From Acidovorax sp. CF316 (GTDB taxonomy: Bacteria; Pseudomonadota; Gammaproteobacteria; Burkholderiales; Burkholderiaceae_C), in assembly GCF_000276605.1 (NCBI RefSeq), contig NZ_AKJX01000178.1:1-64000 (forward strand): a DNA stretch of 64,000 bases, read 5' to 3'. The notes beneath the pieces are model-generated. The model worked only from the letters and a program-made list of their open reading frames with translations, did no database searches and had not been told where the DNA came from. This document shows, piece by piece, positions 50,463 through 58,788 of this stretch. Made by a program: the position numbers and the translations under genes. Each line of letters begins with the position of its first letter. The stretch's first letter is position 1.

Positions 50463-51356
50463 TCAGCCCAGTGCGCCGGTGACATCGTCGAACAGCTCGT
50501 CGACGCTCAGACGGTGCGGGATGATCTTCTGGTCCAGCGCCCAGTCGATCGCCAGCTGCAGGCCCTTGCGGTTGGCCTCGAGCCCGACCGGCGGGAACAC
50601 CGCCGGCACGCCTTCGGCCAGTGCACGGCTTTCGACCACCATGCGATAGAGCTCGCGAACGATGTCCGGCCGCTTCTTCGAGAGGTCTGCATGCACCACG
50701 AACATGTGGTTGATCGGCACGATCCCCACGCGCTCGTACCAGGTCCTGGCTGCGGCCTGCGCATCTGGCACCAAGGTGCGCACGCGGGGATCCTTGGGCA
50801 TGTCCTCGCCGAGCAGCGCCGCCGTCAACTGGCCGGCCATCATCATGTCCGGGATCGAGGAGCCGGCAGGCAGGCGCTGGCAGTTTTCTGGGTCCTTGTA
50901 CTCGGCCAGATGTCCATCCCCCAGGGTCATCCAGGTCACCTTGTCGAGGTCGACGCCGCACTCGTGGCGCAGGACGCCCCGGATCCACAGCGCGGTGGTC
51001 TGCGTGTAGGTGCGCACGCCCACCTTCTTGCCTTCGATGTCTTTGGGGCGAATGTCGCCAAACTCGATGTTGAAGCCAGCGCAGTGGTGCTGGAAGCGCC
51101 CGGAAATCGGCACCGGCAGCATCACATAGGGCTTGCCATAGGCCTTGGCTTGCAGAAAGGTGACGATGGCGAGCTCGCCTGCATCGAACTTGCTTTCGCG
51201 CACCATGGCCTTGAAGCCGTTGTGCGCCGGAGTCGGGCCGCAGTAGTCGAGGTGGACGATGTCGGTCTTCACGCGTCCATCCTTCATCGCTTTGGTGACG
51301 GCGTAGTCGGCCAGGTTCGTGCGCAGCGTCGGCACCGTGGTGTCGGTCGTGGTCAT
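50463..51356 (-). CDS. 4,5-Dihydroxyphthalate decarboxylase-like protein 2
   Basis: The predicted protein has 297 residues from ATG 51356, shorter than typical Pht5 (about 330). It has FDAGELAIVTFLQAKAYGKP, the GKKVGVRTYTQTTALWIRGV loop, and a tail LEANRKGLQLAIDWALDQ. These match the Pht5/PBP2-type fold, which contains both decarboxylases and ABC-type binding proteins. It has no signal peptide, so a cytoplasmic enzyme is favoured. It is a distant paralogue of the protein at 57733-58701; the two genes bracket the catabolic operon. Confidence 0.72.
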   Translation of the reverse strand: MTTTDTTVPTLRTNLADYAVTKAMKDGRVKTDIVHLDYCGPTPAHNGFKAMVRESKFDAGELAIVTFLQAKAYGKPYVMLPVPISGRFQHHCAGFNIEFGDIRPKDIEGKKVGVRTYTQTTALWIRGVLRHECGVDLDKVTWMTLGDGHLAEYKDPENCQRLPAGSSIPDMMMAGQLTAALLGEDMPKDPRVRTLVPDAQAAARTWYERVGIVPINHMFVVHADLSKKRPDIVRELYRMVVESRALAEGVPAVFPPVGLEANRKGLQLAIDWALDQKIIPHRLSVDELFDDVTGALG

Positions 51357-51382
51357 GTGGTGTCTCTTCCGGATGGAGATGT

Positions 51383-52927
51383 TTACAGCCTGACTTCGAT
51401 CAGGCAGGGACCGGGCTCGCGGGTGGAATTCACCATGGCCTGGTAGAAGCTTTCTGCGGTCTCGACCGCCACCGCCGGCACGCCCATGCTCTTGGCCATG
51501 GCGAGCCAGTCGATGCGGGGCCGGTCGATGTCGATCATCGACAGCGCACGGGCGCCAGGCGTACCCGCCCCCATGTTGGCGTACTCGGCCTTCAGGATCG
51601 CGTAGCTGTTGTTCGCAAAGATGATGGTGGTCACGTTCAGGCCCTCGCGCGCCTGCGTCCACAGCGATTGGATCGTGTACATCGCGCTGCCGTCACCCAC
51701 CATGCAGAACACGCGCCGCTCAGGGCAGGCGAGTGCCGCACCGGTGGCCACTGGTGTCGCATAGCCGATGGATCCACCCATGTTGTTGATCAGGTCGTGG
51801 GGGCGGGCGCCCATCGTCAGGCCCATGGACTCCCGGCCGGTGGTCAGCGACTCGTCCACCAGGATGCAGTGCTCGGGTAATGCCGCCGCCAGCGCATGCG
51901 CCACGCTGGTGGGGTTGAGCGCGCCCGAAGGCACCGACGTCTCCAAGCGGGGCTGCAGCAGCGCCTCGGTGCCCGTCGCGCCCAGGGCTTCGAGCAGCAT
52001 GTCGAATGCCAGTTCGCTGTCCTCATCGGCCTCCACCAAGGGATGAACCGCGGTGCCTTCGGCCTTCAGCAGGCTGGGCCTGTCCGGATAGGCGAAGAAA
52101 GCCACGGGCTCCCGCGTTTCCACCGTGATGAGGTGCTTGAAGCCCTGGAGAAAAGCCTGCGCCTGCGGCACGGCATACGGGATGCGCTCGATCGGCACCC
52201 GCCCAGCCCCGCGTTCGATGCGGGCCGTGAAGAATTGCGAACCCAGGCGGGCGCCGGTGGCAGCCGCAATCTGGCCGGCGCGCTGCAGCGCCATCCCACG
52301 GGTGGCCGTGTTGGCCAGGATGATCAACGCAGGCTCCCCTGAGCGCAGCACCCGGGCCACATGCGCGATGCGCGCCGCATCGGGCAGCTTGCGCCGGGGC
52401 GCGGCCGGCTTGGGCAGCACCGGCGTGCCCGCTTCCTGCCACGATGTGTCGCCTGGAAGGATCAGCGTGGCGATCTGGCCCGGGTGCTCGGACGCCCTGG
52501 CCACCGCCTGCGCGGCGTCCCACGCAATGGCATTGGCCGAGTCGGCACGCCGCACCCAATGGCTCAGAGGCCGGGCCAGGCCTTCGATGTCCGAGGTCAG
52601 CGGTGGGTCGTACTTCAGGTGCGAAGTGGAGTGCTCGCCGATGATGTTGACCATGCCCGACGAGGCACGCTTGGCGTTGTGGATGTTGGCCAATCCGTTG
52701 GCTAGGCCCGGCCCCAGGTGCAGCAAGGTGGACGCGGGTGTTCCCTTCATCCGGTACCAGCCATCGGCTGCACCCGTGGCAACCCCCTCGAACAGGCACA
52801 GCACGCTGCGCATCTTCGGGTTTTCCAGCGCCGCCAGAAAGTGCATTTCCGACGTGCCAGGATTGGCAAAACAGATATCGACGCCCTGGTCCACCAGGGT
52901 CGCGACGAGGCTTTCAGCTCCGTTCAT
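51383..52927 (-). CDS. Thiamine diphosphate-dependent decarboxylase/acetolactate synthase-family enzyme
   Basis: The predicted protein has 514 residues. The ThDP-activating Glu47 (LFEGVATGAADG) and the cofactor motif GDG (411-413) ... N440 (VGDGSAMYTIQSLW, IIFANN) are in place, with the three-domain fold of the acetolactate synthase/benzoylformate decarboxylase family. It therefore can act on 2-oxo acids. It lies 4 bases downstream of the aldolase gene, so it likely handles the 2-oxo acid or oxo-diacid released by ring cleavage, but carboligation is also possible. The precise reaction is unknown. Confidence 0.85.
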   Translation of the reverse strand: MNGAESLVATLVDQGVDICFANPGTSEMHFLAALENPKMRSVLCLFEGVATGAADGWYRMKGTPASTLLHLGPGLANGLANIHNAKRASSGMVNIIGEHSTSHLKYDPPLTSDIEGLARPLSHWVRRADSANAIAWDAAQAVARASEHPGQIATLILPGDTSWQEAGTPVLPKPAAPRRKLPDAARIAHVARVLRSGEPALIILANTATRGMALQRAGQIAAATGARLGSQFFTARIERGAGRVPIERIPYAVPQAQAFLQGFKHLITVETREPVAFFAYPDRPSLLKAEGTAVHPLVEADEDSELAFDMLLEALGATGTEALLQPRLETSVPSGALNPTSVAHALAAALPEHCILVDESLTTGRESMGLTMGARPHDLINNMGGSIGYATPVATGAALACPERRVFCMVGDGSAMYTIQSLWTQAREGLNVTTIIFANNSYAILKAEYANMGAGTPGARALSMIDIDRPRIDWLAMAKSMGVPAVAVETAESFYQAMVNSTREPGPCLIEVRL

Positions 52928-52931
52928 GGCA

Positions 52932-53789
52932 TCAATACGAAGTGGCAGCCTGCTGGGCCAGGCCCACGACGCCGTAGCTCTTTGTCGGTGCGGCCATCAG
53001 AAAGCGGTAGCCTTCGTCCAGCAATTTCTTGTGGTTCTTGGCCGTTACATGCGGGTTGCCAACGACCACCTTGTGCCTGTGGCAGGTTTCGACGATGCGG
53101 CGCATCGCGTCCTGCACCTCGGGGTGCTCGTACTGGCGCGGGAAACCCAGGGCCTGGCTGAGGTCGCCTTCTCCGATCAAGATGAAGCCGATGCCGGGCA
53201 CGTTGGACAGGATGTCGTCGAGGTTCTCTACGGCCTCGGGGCTTTCGCACATCAGGCCCACGAGGAGTTCGCCCTCTGGCGCCAGGGGCCAGACGTCGGC
53301 TTTCTGGTAGTAGTCGGCCATGGACAGTCCCCAGTAGCGCGACGCATTGGCCGGACCGTCACCGCGCACGCCCTTGGGCTCGTACAGCGGCGCGCCCTTG
53401 GGACGTGCGTAACGGCACGATGCCACGGCGTTGTAGGCCTGCTCGACGGTGGACACATGCGGCCAGATGACGCCATAGCAACCGCGGTCCAGAACCTGCT
53501 TGGCAAAGCTCTGGTTCATCTCCACACCGTTGGCCGGTATGCGGGCCAACGGCGTCACCCTGGGTGCGACCGATCCGCTCTCGGCGATCTGCTTGCGGTT
53601 GAGCATGTACTGCAAGGCGTCGCCCAAGGCCGACACGTCGTAGGGGTTGTGCTCCATCTCGTAGACGACGCCGTCGTAGGGAGAATCGGCAAACTCGGCA
53701 GCGCTGAACTTGTCGAGCTTGGAGAAGGCCGTGAAGGCAGGCTTGCCGGCCTCGAAGGCCTTGATGATGCTGTTCAGACGTTGTGTCAT
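52932..53789 (-). CDS. HpcH/HpaI-family class II aldolase
   Basis: The predicted protein has 285 residues from ATG 53789 behind GAGGAAG. Active-site residues of the pyruvate aldolases are present: Glu46-His47 (VVYEMEHNPYD), Arg77 (APRVTP), metal ligands Glu182 (CESPE) and Asp209 (IGEGDLSQALG). Such enzymes cleave 4-hydroxy-2-oxo acids to pyruvate and an aldehyde or oxo acid. The gene overlaps the dioxygenase gene by four bases. In this operon it could cleave the hydrated product of LigJ (4-carboxy-4-hydroxy-2-oxoadipate), replacing the RraA-type LigK; this is inference. Confidence 0.87.
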   Translation of the reverse strand: MTQRLNSIIKAFEAGKPAFTAFSKLDKFSAAEFADSPYDGVVYEMEHNPYDVSALGDALQYMLNRKQIAESGSVAPRVTPLARIPANGVEMNQSFAKQVLDRGCYGVIWPHVSTVEQAYNAVASCRYARPKGAPLYEPKGVRGDGPANASRYWGLSMADYYQKADVWPLAPEGELLVGLMCESPEAVENLDDILSNVPGIGFILIGEGDLSQALGFPRQYEHPEVQDAMRRIVETCHRHKVVVGNPHVTAKNHKKLLDEGYRFLMAAPTKSYGVVGLAQQAATSY

Positions 53790-54793
53790 TTCTTTGCTTC
53801 CTCGGGGTTCCAATACATGAAGCCCATGCCTTCGCCGGTACCGGCAGCGGTGCGCCAGCAGGGCACGTAGTCGACTAACGTCATCTGCGCACCCGTGTGC
53901 TGCAGCGCTTTCATGACGGTCGAATAGATCTTGATTTCCGAAGTGCCGGACTGGAACCAGCCATCCGGTATGGCCGACAGGCCCTCGTAGTCGTAGCCAG
54001 CCAGCTTCTGGAGGATGTCCTGGTCGAACTCCTCGTCGTTGACGAAGTGCGAGAGCCCGCCCGAAGCGATGACTGCCACGCGCACGTCTTCGGGCCAGGC
54101 CTCGATGGCATTGCGCAGCACATCACCGAACTCGATGCAGCGCGCCATCGACGGCTGCGTCGGCGGGTAGAAAAGATTCATCAGCACCGGCACATGCGGC
54201 GGCGGGTTGTCGCCCATGATCTGGTGGTAGACGAAGCTGTAGGCATGGGGCACGACGGGGTAGTCGGCCTTTTGCTTCATCTGCTTTTCCATCCAGACGT
54301 TCTCGGGCCAGTCCTCCAGGTCGCACATGTCGAAGCCCTGGGCCTGGAAGGCCTTGAGCAGGTAGGCAGCCAGCTCGGGGTGGCACTGGTGCACGACATG
54401 GTGATCGGGCGCGTACACCTTGCGCTGCGGCGGCCCGTTGTGCACTTCCTTGCCGCTGTAGATGGCGATGGAAGGCGAGAGCTGCGGAAAGATTTCCTTT
54501 TGGTCCTTGCCGAGAATGATGGCCACATCGATATTGGCGCGCTGGTAGGCAGCGGCCATCACATCGAGAGCCGCGCGGCAGCGGCCGGCGCGGGCCGTGC
54601 GTTCCTCGATCGTGAGGTACTGCTCGAAGGCCTTGCCGCGATGGGCCTCCAGTTCCGGATAGGTCCAGGTTCGGTTGCGGAACCACAGTTCCGGGTTGTT
54701 GAAGTCGCGCTCGGCGTTGTGGAGCCATTCCTCGGGCTTCTGGCCCAGCATGCCGCTGTGTGGAACCGCCATCCCGAAAACGATTTTTGCCAT
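53786..54793 (-). CDS. LigB-type class III extradiol dioxygenase, alone
   Basis: The predicted protein has 335 residues, longer than LigB (302). It matches LigB in order: iron ligand His12 (VPHSGMLG), the strand NIDVAIILGKDQKEIFPQLS, His183 (VPHAYSF), His249 (SGGLSHF) and Glu286 (SGTSEIKIYSTVM). At the position of LigB His61 (NDH), an iron ligand, this protein has Gln98 (KDQ). No LigA-type alpha subunit gene is present. Extradiol enzymes open catechol-type rings with O2; the substrate here is probably a carboxylated or trihydroxylated ring given LigJ and the Pht5-like proteins. The altered ligand makes catalytic details uncertain. Confidence 0.8.
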   Translation of the reverse strand: MAKIVFGMAVPHSGMLGQKPEEWLHNAERDFNNPELWFRNRTWTYPELEAHRGKAFEQYLTIEERTARAGRCRAALDVMAAAYQRANIDVAIILGKDQKEIFPQLSPSIAIYSGKEVHNGPPQRKVYAPDHHVVHQCHPELAAYLLKAFQAQGFDMCDLEDWPENVWMEKQMKQKADYPVVPHAYSFVYHQIMGDNPPPHVPVLMNLFYPPTQPSMARCIEFGDVLRNAIEAWPEDVRVAVIASGGLSHFVNDEEFDQDILQKLAGYDYEGLSAIPDGWFQSGTSEIKIYSTVMKALQHTGAQMTLVDYVPCWRTAAGTGEGMGFMYWNPEEAKK

Positions 54794-54832
54794 GGGTCTC
54801 TACCAATTCTGTTTGTTAAATGGAGGCGAGCA

Positions 54833-55813
54833 TCAATTGACGACCACACCGGCCTTGGTGACGATCTGACGCCAGACAGGGATCTCACGCTTGATCTGCG
54901 CAGCAAACTCCTCAGGCGTGGAAGTGCCCGGCTCGATGCCTAGCTCGAGCATCCTCTTGGCGATCTCGGGGTCCTTGACGAGCTTGGCAACCTCGGAGTT
55001 GAAGCGCAGGATGATGTCCTTGGGCGTGCCCTTTGGCGCCAGCAAGCCGAACCACACGTCGACGCTGAAACCAGGCACGCCTTGTTCCGCCACGGTGCGC
55101 AGCTCGGGAAGGAACATAGAGCGCTTGCTGCCGGCATAGGCCAACATCTGCAGGCGGCCCTGCTTGACCAGTGGCAGGACGGCGGTGGGACCGGCAAAGG
55201 CCATGGAGACCTGGCCGCCGGCCACATCGTTCAGCGCCGAAGGGCCGCCCTTGTAGGGGACATGCACGACATCCACACCGGCCAGCAGATTGAATTGCGA
55301 CAGTGCCAGATGGCCGGTGGACGCATTGCCGGAGCTGGCGGCGTTGAGCTCGCCCTTGCGGCTCTTCGCCAGGGCGATCAGTTCGGGCAGCGTCTTGGCC
55401 GGCAGCTTGGGACTCGTCACCAGCACCAGCGAGTTCTGGCCGATGTTGATGATGGGCTCGAAGTCGTTGACCGGGTCGTAGCGGACCTTGGACACCACCG
55501 GGTTGATGGTGAAGGGGGCGTTGGACGCCAGCAGCAGCGTGTAGCCGTCCGGTTTGGCCCGGGAGACGGCTTCGGTGCCAATGCTCTGGCCGGCGCCGTT
55601 GCGATTCTCGATGACGATGGGTTGCCCCAGGGCTGCACTGAGCCTGGGCGAAATCAGCCGCATGAAGGCATCGTGCGTGGCCGCCGCCTGCACCGGCACG
55701 ATCACCGTGATGGGACGCGCGGGGTAGGTTTGGGCCTGCGCCATCACGCTCCAGGCGAGCAGCCCGGTCACCAGAGCCCTGGCAGCGGTTCTTGAAAGAT
55801 GGATCAATTGCAT
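54833..55813 (-). CDS. Tripartite tricarboxylate transporter receptor (Bug family)
   Basis: The predicted protein has 326 residues. Signal LVTGLLAWSVMAQAQ is followed by YPARPITVIVPVQAAATHDA, NRNGAGQSIGTEAVSRAKPD, HVPYKGGPSALNDVAGG and the usual tail. It is embedded in the ring-cleavage operon between the amidohydrolase and dioxygenase genes, so the ligand is probably the aromatic acid substrate. The third Bug gene of the window; no TctA/TctB permease genes are seen. Confidence 0.92.
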   Translation of the reverse strand: MQLIHLSRTAARALVTGLLAWSVMAQAQTYPARPITVIVPVQAAATHDAFMRLISPRLSAALGQPIVIENRNGAGQSIGTEAVSRAKPDGYTLLLASNAPFTINPVVSKVRYDPVNDFEPIINIGQNSLVLVTSPKLPAKTLPELIALAKSRKGELNAASSGNASTGHLALSQFNLLAGVDVVHVPYKGGPSALNDVAGGQVSMAFAGPTAVLPLVKQGRLQMLAYAGSKRSMFLPELRTVAEQGVPGFSVDVWFGLLAPKGTPKDIILRFNSEVAKLVKDPEIAKRMLELGIEPGTSTPEEFAAQIKREIPVWRQIVTKAGVVVN

Positions 55814-55833
55814 GGTGTGGACGCTGTGAGGCT

Positions 55834-56679
55834 TCAGGCGAGCGCGGGATACAGATGTTGCGCCGTCTTGCCAAAGATCCAGTCGCGGTCTTGCGCGCTC
55901 AGGCTGGCGAGGCCGGTCTGGGCCGTGGCCAGGATCTCCGCCAACGTACCAGGCGAGGTGGGGAAGTTCGATCCCCAGGCCATGCGCTGCGCACCGAAGG
56001 CCTCGACCACGCGCGGGAAGAAGGTCTCGGCGCTGGCCTTGTCCTTTTGCACGTCGCCGAAGATGCGCGGCGTGAGTTTCATGTAGAGATTGGGCAGGTC
56101 GGCCAGGTCGAACAGGCTTTGCGCACTCTGGTAGGGCGGGCCATCGAGCACGTCCGGTCTTCCGAGGTGGTCAAGGATGATGGCCACGTTCTGGAATTTC
56201 TCGGCCAGCATGCGCACCTGCGGCAGGCCGATGGGGCCGGTCTGGATGCACATCGGCAAACCCAGTTCGGCGCACATCTCCCAGGCCTTGAAGCTCTTCG
56301 GGTTGTCCAGCTCGCTGGGGTCAAAGTCTTTGGTCGAACCGCCGGTGAAAATGCGCAGGCCAGCCAGGCCCCTGTCGGCCCAGCCCTTGATCACGGCGGG
56401 CACGTCGTCGGCCAGCATGTCCACCGAACCCACGGCCACCAGCCGGTCCTTGTGCTGGTTGCAGCCATCGACGACATAGCTGTTGTCGAAGCCGTAGGTG
56501 GTCGAGGAGTGCACGACCGCCGCCTTCGCGACGCCCGCTTCGTCCATCGCTGCGATCAGCGATTCGACGGTGCTGGGCCGCTCCTGGGACCAGTCCGAGC
56601 GCTTGCCGAACAGCGGCGCTGGCGGGTAACGCTTCTCGTCGTCCGAGATGATGTGGGGATGGATGTCGATGATGTTCAT
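55834..56679 (-). CDS. Amidohydrolase-2 family, LigI-related
   Basis: The predicted protein has 281 residues from ATG 56679 behind GGAG. Metal-binding HxH His7/His9 (NIIDIHPHII), a TIM-barrel pattern (SLIAAMDEAGVAKAAVVHSS), ILDHLGRPD and the terminal AWGSNFP place it in amidohydrolase_2, which includes the 2-pyrone-4,6-dicarboxylate lactonase LigI and related decarboxylases. It lies 14 bases after ligJ. A role as a hydrolase of a pyrone-type dead-end or a decarboxylase of the aromatic acid is inferred. Confidence 0.82.
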   Translation of the reverse strand: MNIIDIHPHIISDDEKRYPPAPLFGKRSDWSQERPSTVESLIAAMDEAGVAKAAVVHSSTTYGFDNSYVVDGCNQHKDRLVAVGSVDMLADDVPAVIKGWADRGLAGLRIFTGGSTKDFDPSELDNPKSFKAWEMCAELGLPMCIQTGPIGLPQVRMLAEKFQNVAIILDHLGRPDVLDGPPYQSAQSLFDLADLPNLYMKLTPRIFGDVQKDKASAETFFPRVVEAFGAQRMAWGSNFPTSPGTLAEILATAQTGLASLSAQDRDWIFGKTAQHLYPALA

Positions 56680-56693
56680 GGGTACTCCGTCCG

Positions 56694-57719
56694 TCACAGG
56701 CCCTTGGCCTTCAGGTGCTTGTCCAGGCGCGGGTAGATGCGGCGCGCATTGCCTTCAAAGATGGCGTGTCGATCCGCCTCCGATAGCGCTTCGCACTGGT
56801 CGATGTAGCGCTTGGTGTCGTCAAAGTAGTTGCCGGTATCGGGATCGCGGCCACGCACCGCCCCGATCATCTCGGAGCCAAAGAGCACGTTCTTGGTCGG
56901 AATCACCTTGGTCAGCAGTTCGACGCCCGGGTGGTGGTAAACGCAGGTGTCGAAGAAGACGTTGTCCAGCAGCCCTTCCAGCGGGCGCTTGGCGATTTCC
57001 AGCGACATGCCGCGGTAACGGCCCCAGTGATAGGGCACTGCGCCGCCGCCGTGCGGGATCACCAGGCGCAGCTGCGGGAAATCCTTGAACACCTCGCCCT
57101 GCAGCAACTGCATGAACACCGAGGTATCGGCATTCAGGTAGTGCGCCCCCGTTCCATGGTGGCAGGCATTGCAGGAGGCTGCGACGTGGATCATCGCGGG
57201 CACGTCCAGTTCGCACAGCGCCTCGTACACCGGGTACCAGCTCTTGTCGGTCATCGGCAGGCCTGTCCAGTGCCCGCCGCTGGGGTCGGGATTGAGGTTC
57301 ACGCCGACGAAGCCCAGTTCATTGACGATGCGCTTCAACTCCGGGATGGAGTTCTTCGGAGGCGCCAGAGGCGACTGAGGCAGCATGCCCACAGGAACGA
57401 AGTTGTCCGGATAGAGGTCGCAGACACGCCGCACCAGGTCGTTGGAGATGCGGGCCCACTCCAGGCTGGTGCGCTCATTTCCCAGGTGGTGGCTCATCAG
57501 GCCGGCAATGGGCGAGAACAGCGTGATGTCGCTGCCACGCTCCTGTTGCAGCTTGAGCTGGCCATTGCCGACGCCTTCGCGGATTTCATCGTCGGATACA
57601 TGGGCACCCGACAGCGGAGGTGCGTTGCCAGGATCGTTGGCGGCAGCCACTTGGGCGGCACGCCAGTCGCGAAAGGAAGCAGGGACGGTCGTGAAATGAC
57701 CGTGGCAATCGATGATCAT
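56694..57719 (-). CDS. ligJ: 4-Oxalomesaconate hydratase, LigJ type
   Basis: The predicted protein has 341 residues. It follows Sphingobium LigJ almost motif for motif: IIDCHGHFTTVPASFRDWRA, QERGSDITLFSP, GFVGVNLNPDPSGGHWTGLP, GAHYLNADTSVFMQ, VIPHGGGAVPYHWGRYRG and FGSEMIGAVRGRDP. Zinc ligands His6, His8, His178, His223 and Glu283 are conserved. LigJ hydrates 4-oxalomesaconate to 4-carboxy-4-hydroxy-2-oxoadipate in the protocatechuate 4,5-cleavage and gallate pathways. It is the second gene of the operon, after the Pht5-like gene (13-base gap), and is the strongest single clue to the pathway. Confidence 0.93.
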   Translation of the reverse strand: MIIDCHGHFTTVPASFRDWRAAQVAAANDPGNAPPLSGAHVSDDEIREGVGNGQLKLQQERGSDITLFSPIAGLMSHHLGNERTSLEWARISNDLVRRVCDLYPDNFVPVGMLPQSPLAPPKNSIPELKRIVNELGFVGVNLNPDPSGGHWTGLPMTDKSWYPVYEALCELDVPAMIHVAASCNACHHGTGAHYLNADTSVFMQLLQGEVFKDFPQLRLVIPHGGGAVPYHWGRYRGMSLEIAKRPLEGLLDNVFFDTCVYHHPGVELLTKVIPTKNVLFGSEMIGAVRGRDPDTGNYFDDTKRYIDQCEALSEADRHAIFEGNARRIYPRLDKHLKAKGL

Positions 57720-57732
57720 GGGAGATTCCGGT

Positions 57733-58701
57733 TCAGGCTTTGGGGTCCACGAACAACTCGTGCATGGACATGCGGCGCGGGGTCAGGCCTTGCTTGAAAG
57801 CGGTTTGCTCCAGGGCCTCGATGGTCTTGCGGTTTTCCTCGATGCCATAGGGCAGCGGGTCGTGGCCGACGATCTTGCGCAACTCCAGGTACTTCTTGTC
57901 CGTCGCGCTGTTCGCCTCGCCAGCGTCCAGCCGCGCCAGGTAGTCCTGCTTTGCCTTGTCGAAGGCGTCGTAGAGCGACTTGGCGACCCAGGGGTGTTCG
58001 GCCAGCACCGAGTCCTTGACGACGATGGTGCCGTGCATCGGGTAGATGCCCGTGCGAGCGTAGTACTCGGCTTCGAGCTCGGCGGCATTGGGCAGCAGGT
58101 CGGGGTAATTCGCCTCGACCTCCTGCCAGCCGCCCGTGGGGTTGCCTGTGCGACCTATGCCGGCGGCGCCGTCGAAGCCCGCCACCAATTCACCGTCCGC
58201 CATCATCTCCGCCAAAGGGCGTGTGGCATGAACCACGTTGGACGGCAGCTTGAGTTGCGTTACATGCTCTTCATCGTCGACTACCCAAGTGACCTTGTCG
58301 TTGTCCAGGCCGAATTCTTCGATCAGAACCTGCCGTGTCCAGACACCCGTGGTGACCGAGTAGGCGCGCACACCCACCTTCTTGCCTTCAAGGTCCTTGG
58401 CGGTCTGGATACCGGCATCCGGGCGCACCAGCAGGCCTGCGTGGTGAAAGCGACGCACCACAAAGATGGGCAGTGCGACAAACGGTGCCCCGTATGCGCG
58501 GGCGATGATGTAAGTGGTGGGGGCAATCTCGCAGACATCGAATTCGACGTCACGGACCATGCGGCGGAAGGCGCCTATCTGCGGCTTGACGGTGATGATT
58601 TCGGCATCCACCCCCTCGATGGGAATGCTGCCGTTGCGAATCGCCGACGTGTGCGGATGCTCCGCAATGGCGATCTTGAGATGGACTTTTTTGCTGGACA
58701 A
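57733..58701 (-). CDS. 4,5-Dihydroxyphthalate decarboxylase-like protein 1
   Basis: The predicted protein has 322 residues from TTG 58701, which has AAGGAG at seven bases; the only upstream ATG is poorly placed. It resembles Pht5 along its length: FDVCEIAPTTYIIARAYGAP, FHHAGLLVRPDAGIQTAKDL, GKKVGVRAYSVTTGVWTRQV, YYARTGIYPMHGTIVV and PYGIEENRKTIEALEQTAFK. Pht5 removes one carboxylate from 4,5-dihydroxyphthalate to give protocatechuate. The fold is also used by substrate-binding proteins, so the activity is not certain. No signal peptide is seen. It is the first gene of the catabolic operon, directly after the AraC-type promoter at 58789-58847. Confidence 0.78.
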   Translation of the reverse strand: MSSKKVHLKIAIAEHPHTSAIRNGSIPIEGVDAEIITVKPQIGAFRRMVRDVEFDVCEIAPTTYIIARAYGAPFVALPIFVVRRFHHAGLLVRPDAGIQTAKDLEGKKVGVRAYSVTTGVWTRQVLIEEFGLDNDKVTWVVDDEEHVTQLKLPSNVVHATRPLAEMMADGELVAGFDGAAGIGRTGNPTGGWQEVEANYPDLLPNAAELEAEYYARTGIYPMHGTIVVKDSVLAEHPWVAKSLYDAFDKAKQDYLARLDAGEANSATDKKYLELRKIVGHDPLPYGIEENRKTIEALEQTAFKQGLTPRRMSMHELFVDPKA

Positions 58702-58788
58702 CGTGCGTCTCCTTGAACTTTCCTGTTGGTGCCTGCGCAGCAGGCTCCACCGCCTTGGGGCATGTGGAACCATGCTCTGACAGACTGA

